This document shows, piece by piece, positions 15,659 to 24,149 of a DNA stretch of 28,723 bases (its first letter is position 1; the number at the start of each line of letters is the position of its first letter). The position numbers were made by a program, and so were the translations under genes. The notes under the pieces are model-generated. The model did no database searches and was not told the origin of the DNA. It worked only from the letters and a program-made list of their open reading frames with translations. The DNA is from Leptolyngbya sp. SIO4C1 (GTDB lineage: Bacteria > Cyanobacteriota > Cyanobacteriia > Phormidesmidales > Phormidesmidaceae): the NCBI GenBank assembly GCA_010671975.1, contig JAAHIA010000012.1, positions 1 to 28,723 of the forward strand. Reading direction: 5' to 3'.

Positions 15659-16083
15659 GAGTGCGACAGCATGATCGCCGCTGTACGGGTCTTAAAAGAT
15701 ACCGATTAATTTCTTTAACTTCACGTTTTTTGTTTAAACCCTAGCCCTTTAAACACTCGCCTTTAAACCAAATCAGAATATGCAGTCGAACGCACGCATG
15801 CGCAACTGATCCCAGCTAAGCAATAATAATAAAGACGGCAGACCCATCTTTGAATTTTCTAGCCGGTAGGCTAGTGATGGCCTAGTCTGCAGCATTTTCA
15901 AAATTTGCTTCAAAATCTGCCTTTTCTATCAGCCTACCCCTCAACCTAACTACAAGTAGCTCTGTTTTAACCCATCAAGAACGTTTGAATAAAAAAAACT
16001 TGAATTTTATATCTAGATTTGGTTAAGCGCACTACCGTTAAGTAGGTATTTGTACCATTTCCCCCGTAGGGTGTATCACGCCT
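15659..16083. other. Gene-free A/T-rich divergent spacer
   Basis: Between minC and the 16084 gene I see no protein gene. Visible items are a hairpin CTAGCC-GGTA-GGCTAG (15859-15874), an A-rich tract near 15990-16000 and two GTTAAG direct repeats 15 bases apart (16022-16027 and 16037-16042). The promoter of 16084 must be here but is not clear. Confidence 0.4.
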
Positions 16084-16860
16084 ATGCCTAAGCCTTCGTT
16101 TAAACCGGTACTAACGCTAGCGATACTACTGGCAATCGCTACGCTGCCGCCAGCTCAAGCAGCGTTTGCTAGAACATCAGCGACGCTCCATCAGACGGCT
16201 GCCGCTGACCCGGCGCGCCGCTCGTCCGCTGGCTGGCTTTGGCTGCTGGTACCCGCAGGCGGCTTAAGCATCGCGTTTTGGAAAATTCGCACCGAGGCGA
16301 GCTCGGTCGCCCGTAAGGTTGAGGCTACCTCTGGCCTAGCGCCTAATTTAGAGCTAGCAGAGCCCTCTCTCCCCAGCGTGCCTTTAGCCGACAGCTGCGG
16401 CACGGCTAGACGCCTGCCAGACGCTGCTACCGCTGGCGTTAGCCAGCCCAGGCGCTCACTGTCGTCTGCCCCCAGCGCGCCCGTGGCAGCTGAGCCCGCC
16501 GGTCAGGGCTGGGGCGCAGCCGCCCCCCAGCTGGCTACCAACGTTATTCACCTGAGACAGGCAGCTCACCGGCCAGCCCGTAAGCGCCGCCCAGCTGGCC
16601 GTCTATCCGCAGTTCGCCAGCTAGGGTCGCCGCGCGTTGTCGAGCTAAGGCGCTCTGCTAAGTCACCGGCTCGGTCCGCCGGTCGGCCTGCCGTCACCCC
16701 GCCTCGCCGACCGCACCAGCCCGGCACTATGGCCAATCGCGCTCACCACCAGCCTGGCAATAGAGCTAACGGTAAATCTGCCAATAAAATCGTTCCGATT
16801 CAGCGAGGCAATCAAATTCGCCAGTCGCAGCTGCCCCAGTCAGAGCGGCCAGAACCTTAG
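16084..16860 (+). CDS. Secreted or membrane-anchored low-complexity basic protein
   Basis: No family recognised. The 258-aa product starts with a good signal-peptide-like segment (KPVLTLAILLAIATLPPAQA, residues 7-26, A-Q-A cleavage site). A second hydrophobic stretch (WLWLLVPAGGLSIAFW, about 51-66) may keep it in the membrane. The remaining ~190 residues are low-complexity, rich in Ala, Pro, Arg, Ser and Gln, strongly basic in the last third and likely disordered. The ATG at 16084 and the leader are credible, and a long frame with a signal peptide next to tilS (2 bases apart) supports a real gene. A possible role at the cell surface or periplasm is inference. Confidence 0.65.
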   Translation: MPKPSFKPVLTLAILLAIATLPPAQAAFARTSATLHQTAAADPARRSSAGWLWLLVPAGGLSIAFWKIRTEASSVARKVEATSGLAPNLELAEPSLPSVPLADSCGTARRLPDAATAGVSQPRRSLSSAPSAPVAAEPAGQGWGAAAPQLATNVIHLRQAAHRPARKRRPAGRLSAVRQLGSPRVVELRRSAKSPARSAGRPAVTPPRRPHQPGTMANRAHHQPGNRANGKSANKIVPIQRGNQIRQSQLPQSERPEP

Positions 16861-16862
16861 CA

Positions 16863-17870
16863 GTGTCTGACTGGACAGATGGTGACTGGACAGATAGTCA
16901 CGCTCAGCTTCACGGCCTGCTGCGATCGCGCCCCCTACTTCCGGCTGACAGCCGCATTCTGATTGCTGTTTCGGGCGGCCAAGATTCGCTGTGCCTGGCC
17001 AAGCTGCTGAGCGATCTGCAGCCTAAGTGGCGCTGGCAGCTAGCGATCGTACACTGCGATCACCGCTGGCGACCCGACTCGGCCGCCAATGCCGCCCATG
17101 TCCAGCAGCTTGCTCGGCAGTGGCAGCTGCCTAGCTTTTGTACCGCTGCCGCTGAGCACCTGTCCAGTGAAGCCGCAGCCCGCGCCTGGCGCTATCAGGT
17201 TTTTGCAACGCTAGCGCAGCAGCAGCAGTTTACTCACGTGGTCACTGGGCACACCGCCACCGATCGAGCTGAGACCGTTCTCTACAACCTGCTGCGCGGC
17301 AGCGGTTTAGCCGGGCTGCAGTCGCTCACCTGGCAGCGACCACTCAGCCAGGCTGCCGAAGTTCAGCTGATTCGACCGCTGCTGGGGTTCACCCGCGCTC
17401 AAACTGGTCACTTTTGCCAGCTTCAGCAGCTGCCCGTTTGGGAAGATGCCACCAACCGCGATTTGAGCTACCGTCGCAACCGCATTCGCCACGAGCTGAT
17501 GCCCTATTTGCGATCGCACTTCAATCCTCAGGTGGAATCAGCGCTGGCGCAGACCGCTGAGATTTTTAGCGCAGAGCAAAACTACCTAGACGCTCAGACC
17601 GAGCAGCTCTATCAAGCGATTGTTCAGCTAGAAGCAGCGTCTAAAACCTGGTGCATCAGCCGCACTCAGTTTCGGGCCGCCCCGCTAGCCCTGCGCCGTC
17701 GGCTGGCCCGCCGCGTCTTACTCGCCGCCCTTCCCCAGGTCCCCCAGTTTGAGCATATTGAGAAACTGGTCAGGCTAGCTGAGCAGCCAAACCGCAGCCA
17801 AACCGATCCTTTCCCCGGCGGTCTGATCGCTCGCGTCGAAAATTCACTCATCCTAATTGCGCCAGGCTGA
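16863..17870 (+). CDS. tilS: tRNA(Ile)-lysidine synthetase
   Basis: TilS converts the wobble C of tRNA-Ile2 (CAU anticodon) to lysidine with ATP and lysine, which is needed to read AUA codons. The PP-loop motif SGGQDS (37-42) is intact; IVHCDHRWRPDSA, GHTATDRAETVLYNLLRGSG, LIRPLLGFTRAQ and the DATNRDLSYRRNRIRHELMPYL block match the family. At 335 aa it is typical of cyanobacterial TilS. The start is GTG 16863, 2 bases after the stop of the preceding gene, implying co-transcription. Its first codons contain a 15-bp tandem duplication that gives DWTDG-DWTDS. Confidence 0.95.
   Translation: MSDWTDGDWTDSHAQLHGLLRSRPLLPADSRILIAVSGGQDSLCLAKLLSDLQPKWRWQLAIVHCDHRWRPDSAANAAHVQQLARQWQLPSFCTAAAEHLSSEAAARAWRYQVFATLAQQQQFTHVVTGHTATDRAETVLYNLLRGSGLAGLQSLTWQRPLSQAAEVQLIRPLLGFTRAQTGHFCQLQQLPVWEDATNRDLSYRRNRIRHELMPYLRSHFNPQVESALAQTAEIFSAEQNYLDAQTEQLYQAIVQLEAASKTWCISRTQFRAAPLALRRRLARRVLLAALPQVPQFEHIEKLVRLAEQPNRSQTDPFPGGLIARVENSLILIAPG
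16869..16898 (+). repeat. 15-bp tandem duplication at the 5' end of tilS
   Basis: GACTGGACAGATGGT is followed at once by GACTGGACAGATAGT (14 of 15 bases equal). The unit length keeps the frame, so it adds five residues before the conserved TilS domain. Confidence 0.8.
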
Positions 17871-17962
17871 TTGAGCCAAATGCCTTTACCTATCCTGCTG
17901 GCCGTCTCCCGCCTCCCCCAATACCTGATAAGATCGTCCCGTCCCTTCTAGCCTCAATCGTC

Positions 17963-18601
17963 TTGGGTGTAGAACTTCGCAGCTACGTTTACATTGACCG
18001 ACTTCAACAGCAGCACGCAGCCTACATTGGGACCGTTTCCATTGGCTTTTTACCGCTCCCAGGCGATGCCTCTCTCTGGATTGAGATCTCTCCCGGTATA
18101 GAAATCAACCGCATCACAGATGTAGCGCTAAAGTCCGCCGTCGTGCGTCCAGGCGTACAGATGGTGGAACGCCTGTATGGCGTTTTAGAAATTCACTCCG
18201 GCAATCAGGGTGAGGTCAAAGCAGCTGGCCGCGCCATTTTAGACGCGCTTGGGGTAGATCGGCGCGACTGCTTAAAGCCGCGCATTGTCTCTAGTCAGGT
18301 CATTCGCAACTTAGACCCGCACCATGTGCAGTTAATTAACCGCACCCGACGCGGTCAGATGATACTGGCTGGGCAAACCCTATATGTCCTAGAAGTCGAA
18401 CCGGCAGCCTATGCGTCGCTGGCTGCTAACGAAGCGGAAAAAGCAGCGCTGATCAATATCTTGCAGATCTCATCTATTGGTAGCTTTGGCCGCCTGTATC
18501 TAGGGGGCGAAGAACGCGATATCTTAGCGGCTGCGGCTGCCGTCGAGGCCGCTATGGAAAGTGTGCAAGGCCGGGCTCAGAACATGCTGCGGCTGGAATA
18601 G
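17963..18601 (+). CDS. ccmP: Carboxysome shell protein CcmP (tandem BMC domains)
   Basis: This 212-aa protein reads like CcmP of beta-carboxysomes: start MGVELRSYVYIDRLQQQHAA, then PGDASLWIEISPGIEINR, RPGVQMVERLYGVLEIHS, RGQMILAGQTLYVLEV and ANEAEKAALINILQISSIGSFGRL-type blocks. It has two BMC domains in tandem, so three chains make one pseudohexameric tile. Structures of CcmP show stacked trimers enclosing a compartment with a gated pore, proposed to pass larger metabolites. The start is TTG at 17963, which gives exactly the conserved N terminus; no ATG is close. It lies 92 bases after tilS on the same strand, away from any ccmKLMN operon, as is usual for ccmP. Confidence 0.93.
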   Translation: MGVELRSYVYIDRLQQQHAAYIGTVSIGFLPLPGDASLWIEISPGIEINRITDVALKSAVVRPGVQMVERLYGVLEIHSGNQGEVKAAGRAILDALGVDRRDCLKPRIVSSQVIRNLDPHHVQLINRTRRGQMILAGQTLYVLEVEPAAYASLAANEAEKAALINILQISSIGSFGRLYLGGEERDILAAAAAVEAAMESVQGRAQNMLRLE

Positions 18602-18976
18602 CCAGCGCGATTGGCCTGTCCCTCAGGCGGATCTAGAGAAGCTGATAGCGGCGCTGCGTTGAGGCGGGCATCAGCCCAAAAGAAACCGGAACTTTAACCA
18701 TTTTTTCATACTACTCATCTTCAACTTCAAGTTTTTAGTCACTTGGACAGTTTTTGATCCGTTTCAATAACATTAGTCTTAAAGTTAAAAATAATTCTGA
18801 TGTTGAGAGACGGTTCTCAGCGCTAGGGGCTTATACGCCTTAGGCAGCTACTTTAAGCTTTTTCTTTCTGTAGAATTTTCTTCTGTATTGCCTACTCTCT
18901 AAGCGCTTTGACACTACTGACGCAAACAATTGCCTCAGCTCTTCTAACGATATACCTCTACTAGCGGGCAGCGCTA
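18602..18976. other. Spacer between ccmP and the FHA gene
   Basis: No gene supported. Near the ccmP end there is a small hairpin GGGC-ATCA-GCCC (18666-18677) without a T-run. The middle (about 18695-18805) is A/T-rich and should contain the promoter of the FHA gene. A 60-codon minus-strand frame (18840-19022) with a Lys/Arg-rich end overlaps the FHA start and is not convincing. Confidence 0.4.
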
Positions 18977-19594
18977 ATGTTGGATCCCAAAGTTTTAGCG
19001 GAATATGACTCGACGCTATCAAAGCTTGACGAGGGTGCGGTTAAAGAACGGATCGAACTCTTCGAGATCTTTATGAAGCTATACGATCAAAATCGCGCCC
19101 TATTGGACGAAATTCTATCAATGGAACGGACGCTGCCAAACCAGCGCGTGGGTGAGATGGCCGCTCGCTACGTGCAAGGCGTCGTCACCAGCAGTCAAAC
19201 TTATTTGGTCAGCAACCTGGCTACCGGCCGATCTCAGCCTTTCCTGGCCGAAGACAGGACCTGGTCGCTCGGACGCGATCCGCGCCAGTCGGATTTGGTC
19301 ATTCCTGATAAGCGCCTCTCTCGCTGCCATGCGGCCATTCAATATGGCAAAAAAGGATTTATCATTTCCGACCTAGAGAGCACTAACGGCACCTACGTAA
19401 ACGGCAAGCTGGTAAAGCGGGTCTGCCCGCTCAAAGATGGCGATCGCATCCGCCTCGGCAGCCTAACCTTTCATTTCTACGCCTTTGATCCAAGCCCCAA
19501 CGCCTCGCTGGCACCCTCTGGCCTAGATTTGGCCAAGTCTCAGCTCGCAGACCTGGCCGATGCTGCCGATACGCCGGCCGTTAGCCCCAGCTAG
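18977..19594 (+). CDS. FHA-domain protein with N-terminal helical region
   Basis: A 205-aa protein. Residues 1-75 are helical and charged (coiled-coil-like). Residues about 80-170 are a forkhead-associated (FHA) domain, which binds phosphothreonine peptides: GR (99-100), SRCH (115-118) and TNGT (136-139) with VNG after it are the core conserved residues, all intact. The last ~35 residues are Ala/Ser/Pro-rich and variable. The partner, likely a Ser/Thr-kinase substrate, is unknown and no kinase gene is nearby. The ATG is at 18977. It is convergent with recA, with a copy of the dispersed repeat between them. Confidence 0.88.
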   Translation: MLDPKVLAEYDSTLSKLDEGAVKERIELFEIFMKLYDQNRALLDEILSMERTLPNQRVGEMAARYVQGVVTSSQTYLVSNLATGRSQPFLAEDRTWSLGRDPRQSDLVIPDKRLSRCHAAIQYGKKGFIISDLESTNGTYVNGKLVKRVCPLKDGDRIRLGSLTFHFYAFDPSPNASLAPSGLDLAKSQLADLADAADTPAVSPS

Positions 19595-19612
19595 AGGCGC
19601 TGAGGCAAAAAC

Positions 19613-19692
19613 CTTGGGGATTTGCTCAGAAATGAAATACCCGCAGATCGAGTTTCGACGCCGCTCAACGCTCAAAACTGGCAGGTTGAGCG
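19613..19692 (+). repeat. Dispersed ~80-bp 3'-end repeat, copy 2
   Basis: This is the partner of 863-942 in inverted orientation, about 73 of 80 bases equal. It begins 18 bases after the FHA-gene stop and lies in the same sense relative to that gene as copy 1 does to the hydrolase gene. The end hairpin CGCTCAA/TTGAGCG (19669-19692) is unchanged between copies. Confidence 0.8.
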
Positions 19693-19708
19693 TTCATGTC
19701 TTGGCCTT

Positions 19709-20809
<1,101 letters not shown>

Positions 20810-20863
20810 ACTCAGTGCAGGAATAGGGTGCAGGGATAGGTGTAGGAATAGAACGACTTGTGC

Positions 20864-20934
20864 CCGTGGGCTTGCCTATAGCCTTGCCCACGGCCTGTCC
20901 ATGGTCTTGCCCACAGTGTAGGCGGCAGTGCCGC
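20864..20934 (-). other. Hairpins in the probable recA leader
   Basis: CCGTGGGC (20864-20871) pairs perfectly with GCCCACGG (20886-20893), and GCGGC (20922-20926) with GCCGC (20930-20934). Between and around them TTGCCCAC-type words repeat. If recA transcription starts near 21010, these lie in its ~200-base 5' leader. Confidence 0.45.
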
Positions 20935-21025
20935 AGCAGGCAACGCTAGCCTCAAAAAGCAGATTCCGCTAGCCTAAGCTATCTGGCGCGCTTTTATTTA
21001 GACTAAGCGATATGGGTAAATTTTA

Positions 21026-21039
21026 CATACACATGTACT
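21026..21039. promoter_or_regulatory. LexA-like operator between recA and xseA
   Basis: On the minus strand AGTAC-ATG-TGTATG fits the published cyanobacterial LexA box (RGTACNNNDGTWCB) with one mismatch. It lies 55 bases before the xseA ATG and 217 before recA. On the + strand it overlaps TACTAT (21036-21041), a plausible -10 for xseA; on the minus strand TAAAAT follows it, a plausible recA -10. Several cyanobacterial LexA proteins do not control SOS genes, so the assignment is tentative. Confidence 0.4.
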
Positions 21040-21093
21040 ATAAAACGAGACTGGTTTCCAGCAAAACTGGTTTCCGAGTTTGACGAATCACCT

Positions 21094-22347
21094 ATGCCCC
21101 TGTCTCTTTCTAAGCTGCGCGACGGTGCGCTGAGCGTTGCCGGCCTGACTGACTATATTCAGCTCCTGCTAGAGGCTGATGAGCGACTGCGACAGCTGTG
21201 GGTCATCGGCGAGGTTTCTAGCGCTAAGACTCACGCTAGCGGCTGCTTCTTCTCACTGCAGGAGCCAGACGGCTCAGCCACCGTCAGCTGCGTGGTTTGG
21301 CGATCGCAGCTGCAGAAACTGTCAGCAATGCCGGCGGTGGGCGAGCAGGTGATTGTGCTAGGACAGGTGCGGCTCTATCCCAAGCGGGGCAGCTATCAGC
21401 TGAGCGTATGGCAGGTACTGCCCGCCGGCGATGGTCTTAAAGCGCTGCGCTACCGGCAGCTGCGGCAGCGGCTAACGGCTGAGGGCCTGTTTGATCGCGA
21501 TCGCAAGCGAGCGCTGCCGCCCTATGTGGATACGGTTGCCGTTGTGACCTCACCTCAGGCTGCTGCCTGGGGCGATATTCAGCGGACGCTGCTGCAGCGA
21601 CATCCGGGGCTGCATGTCCTCCTCTCGCCGGCGGTTGTGCAAGGCGAGCAGGCACCCGCTTCAATCGAGCAGGCCGTCGCTCGCGCTGTCCGCGATGGGC
21701 GCGCTCAGGTTTTGCTGCTGGCTCGCGGCGGCGGGGCAACTGAAGATTTAGACTGCTTCGACGATGAGCGCGTCGTGCGGGCGATTGCCACCTGCCCTAT
21801 TCCTGTGGTTACCGGCATCGGGCACGAGCGCGATGAATCGCTAGCCGATTTGAGCGCCGATATTTGTGCCCATACGCCAACGGCGGCGGCTGAAGCTGCG
21901 ATCGCCTCTTTGAGCGAGCTGCGCAGCGAGCAAATTTACTGGCTACAGCAGCTCATGCAGTGCGTTGGCGATCGGCTACAGGCAGACTATCGCACCGTTC
22001 AGCTGCTGCACAGCCGGCTCCAGCAGCTGCGTCTCGACCGGCAGGTAGCACAGGAGCAAAAAAGCCTAGCTTGGCAGCAGCAGCGGCTACAGCAGTGCCT
22101 CATTCAGCGGCTACAGCAGGCCCAGCAGCAGCAGCAGCGCCTGCGTGAAACGCTAGCAGCGCTAGATCCAGACGCAGTTTTGCGACGAGGCTATGCCCTC
22201 GTACGACAGACCTCAGGTGCGATCGCTACCCAGGCTGATACCCTGGCAGTGGGTGAGCTGCTCTCAGTTCAGCTGGCTCAGGGGCAGCTTTATGTCAGAG
22301 TTGCGGATGAGCCAGCCTCGGAGGCCCCCCCCGGTGCTGATGAGTAA
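21094..22347 (+). CDS. xseA: Exodeoxyribonuclease VII large subunit
   Basis: The large, catalytic subunit of ExoVII degrades single-stranded DNA from both ends. The 417-aa protein shows an N-terminal OB-fold (LLEADERLRQLWVIGEVSSAKTHASGCFFSLQEPDGSATVSCVVW, about 25-70), then the catalytic domain with VAVVTSPQAAAWGDI, LLLARGGGATEDLDCFDDERVVRAI and the GIGHERDESLADLSADICAHTPTAAAE block holding the probable active-site residues. A long Gln-rich coiled coil (about 265-360) and the final RRGYALV segment complete the family layout. ATG start at 21094. Its stop is about 80 bases before xseB, whose frame runs open through the xseA end. Confidence 0.96.
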   Translation: MPLSLSKLRDGALSVAGLTDYIQLLLEADERLRQLWVIGEVSSAKTHASGCFFSLQEPDGSATVSCVVWRSQLQKLSAMPAVGEQVIVLGQVRLYPKRGSYQLSVWQVLPAGDGLKALRYRQLRQRLTAEGLFDRDRKRALPPYVDTVAVVTSPQAAAWGDIQRTLLQRHPGLHVLLSPAVVQGEQAPASIEQAVARAVRDGRAQVLLLARGGGATEDLDCFDDERVVRAIATCPIPVVTGIGHERDESLADLSADICAHTPTAAAEAAIASLSELRSEQIYWLQQLMQCVGDRLQADYRTVQLLHSRLQQLRLDRQVAQEQKSLAWQQQRLQQCLIQRLQQAQQQQQRLRETLAALDPDAVLRRGYALVRQTSGAIATQADTLAVGELLSVQLAQGQLYVRVADEPASEAPPGADE

Positions 22348-22429
22348 TGTCCAAACCAATTCCCCTTTGTGCTGTTTGCCTGTGCTGTTCGCCTGTGCTG
22401 TTTGCTCTATACTGCTGCGCCTAACTGCT

Positions 22430-22648
22430 ATGCCTAACTCACCTGCTACTGACAGCTGGACCTATGAAGCTGCGATCTCCGAAGTAGAAGCCATTGTGAC
22501 TCAGCTTGAAACGGGCGAACTGCCGCTAGCTGAGGTCTTCGAGCGGTTCACTCAGGCCGTACAGCAGCTCAAGCAGTGCGACACTTTTTTGAAAGATAAA
22601 CAGACCCAGGCCAAACTTTTATTAGAAACGCTGAGCGACGAGCGCTGA
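22430..22648 (+). CDS. xseB: Exodeoxyribonuclease VII small subunit
   Basis: A 72-aa helical protein matching XseB: WTYEAAISEVEAIVTQLETGELPLAEVFERF is the family core, followed by a QQLKQC helix. It binds the XseA coiled coil and is needed for its activity and solubility. The frame is open far upstream, and an ATG at 22340 overlaps the xseA stop, but the extra residues would be a hydrophobic, Cys-rich tail not found in the family, so ATG 22430 is preferred. A small GAGCGC/GCGCTC hairpin covers its stop. Confidence 0.92.
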   Translation: MPNSPATDSWTYEAAISEVEAIVTQLETGELPLAEVFERFTQAVQQLKQCDTFLKDKQTQAKLLLETLSDER

Positions 22649-22706
22649 GCGCTCAATTGACCATGCTCTGTGTTTCCCTTGCTTGCATCCGCGCCAAATC
22701 AGCCCG

Positions 22707-24032
22707 CTAGTCTTGCCAAATCGGCAGCAGCGCCGTCAGCAGCGTTCCGTCTGCCAGACTGCTGACGGTCAAAGCTCCCCCAAACTGATGCAGCAGCTGC
22801 TTTGCCAGCGTCAGTCCTAAGCCTGAGCCTCTAACCCCCTGCGTGGCGGCGGCGGAGCCACGATAAAACGCCTCAAACACCAGCGGCAGCTCGGCTTCTG
22901 TGATACCTAGGCCGGTATCTTTAATTTTCAGCGCTACCTGTGCCGCCGAATGCTGCTCAGCCGTCACCCAGACCTGCCCGCCTTCGCTGGTGAACTGAAT
23001 GCTGTTGTTCAACAAGCTGATCAAAGACTGTTTGAGATAGGGCTCAATCCCGCTGATGGGGGGTAAATTGTTCGGAATGGTATAGGCCAGCATGACATTG
23101 CGCTCTCGCGCCAGCGGTTGATAGGTGCTGACCATACCCGGCACGATATCAGCAAGCTGCAGCGGCACGGCTGCATAGGTTTGATTTTGCAGCTGCAGCA
23201 GCTCAAAGACGCTGTTAATCAGCGCGCTCTGACGCTCACATTCGCTGCTGATCATTTCTAGATAGCGCTGGCGCTGGCTCGGCTTAAGCGTTTGCGAGTT
23301 GAGTAGCGTCAGTGCCGTCTTGATGGTGGTTAGCGGCGTGCGCAGCTCTTGCTCAGCATTTTGAATCAGACGGCGCATCGGGTCAGCAAGCGGCGCTGCA
23401 AGCTCAACAGCGTCTGCAGGGAGCTCAGCCTCATCAGCGGCCTGCGGCTGAGCGTGAAACTGCCAGCTTAAAAAGGCATCCGTCAAACTATCAGACAGCG
23501 ACTGAGGCAGCGCTGCCAGCGGGGCCTGCGCCAGGCTCAGCCGATCGCTGCGCGGGTTAGCTTCAACAATCTGCTGCAGTCGACGCATCAGCGACTGAGC
23601 CACCTTCAGCGTCAGCGAGCTATACAGCGTCAGGTCGCGACGCTCATTGGCAGCCATTTCGCGCCGAGCCAGCAGCGTACAGACAAACTCATCGGCGACA
23701 ATCAGCAAAAGATATTCACCCTTGAGGTCGGGCAGGGGAGGGATAGTTGCCACCAGCTGTGCCTGATCGGTCTGGGTTAGCCCCGTGCTGCCTATGCAGT
23801 AAAGCTGAGCCGCCGAGTGCGATCGCAAATAGCGTGAGAGATCGTCCCACCAGGCCGCATCCTTAGGCAGCTTGACCCAGAGCGTCACCGACAGCTGCTG
23901 GGCAATCAAAAAGTCAACCGTCAGCTGGACGATACGCTTAAAGCCGCGCGGCGTCGTTTGATAGCCAGCGGGCATCGGCATGGCATCTAGAAAGGCGCTG
24001 TACAGAGACAGACTGGCATTGGGAACAGGCAT
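22707..24032 (-). CDS. DICT-type sensor histidine-kinase-like protein lacking the H-box His
   Basis: The N-terminal ~170 residues fit the cyanobacterial DICT sensory domain (SLYSAFLDAMPMP..., TLWVKLPKDAAWWDD, YLLLIVADEFVCTLL); this is by resemblance and less sure. The rest is a kinase core: a DHp helix pair, N box (SLLNNSIQFT), G1 (KDTGLGI), F box (VFEAFYRG) and G2 (GSGLGLTLAK) all look able to bind ATP. The H box reads NAEQELRTPLTT: the residue before ELRTPL, which is the phosphorylated His in active kinases, is Gln (codon CAA, 23349-23351; residue 228 here). There is no membrane span and no adjacent response regulator. I start at ATG 24032; an in-frame TTG at 24089 would add 19 residues. 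Confidence 0.82.
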   Translation of the reverse strand: MPVPNASLSLYSAFLDAMPMPAGYQTTPRGFKRIVQLTVDFLIAQQLSVTLWVKLPKDAAWWDDLSRYLRSHSAAQLYCIGSTGLTQTDQAQLVATIPPLPDLKGEYLLLIVADEFVCTLLARREMAANERRDLTLYSSLTLKVAQSLMRRLQQIVEANPRSDRLSLAQAPLAALPQSLSDSLTDAFLSWQFHAQPQAADEAELPADAVELAAPLADPMRRLIQNAEQELRTPLTTIKTALTLLNSQTLKPSQRQRYLEMISSECERQSALINSVFELLQLQNQTYAAVPLQLADIVPGMVSTYQPLARERNVMLAYTIPNNLPPISGIEPYLKQSLISLLNNSIQFTSEGGQVWVTAEQHSAAQVALKIKDTGLGITEAELPLVFEAFYRGSAAATQGVRGSGLGLTLAKQLLHQFGGALTVSSLADGTLLTALLPIWQD

Positions 24033-24149
24033 GGGTTTGAGACAGCCGGTCGCGGATGGCTGGGGCAACGCTTCTGTAGCTTGTATCAAATTTTCTCAAT
24101 TCGTCAAGCGATCTCATAGAGTTTTCGCCTAACCTGATTCATCAAAGGA

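Noticed and set aside
16022..16042. GTTAAG direct repeats as a Pho box
   Set aside because: The repeat period is 15 bases, whereas cyanobacterial Pho boxes repeat every 11.
18840..19022. A 60-codon minus-strand frame with a Lys/Arg-rich end
   Set aside because: It begins antisense inside the FHA gene, has no ribosome site and no family resemblance.
22340..22429. Upstream start for xseB overlapping the xseA stop (ATGAGTAATG)
   Set aside because: It would add a 30-residue hydrophobic Cys-rich leader foreign to the XseB family; the ATG at 22430 gives a normal length.
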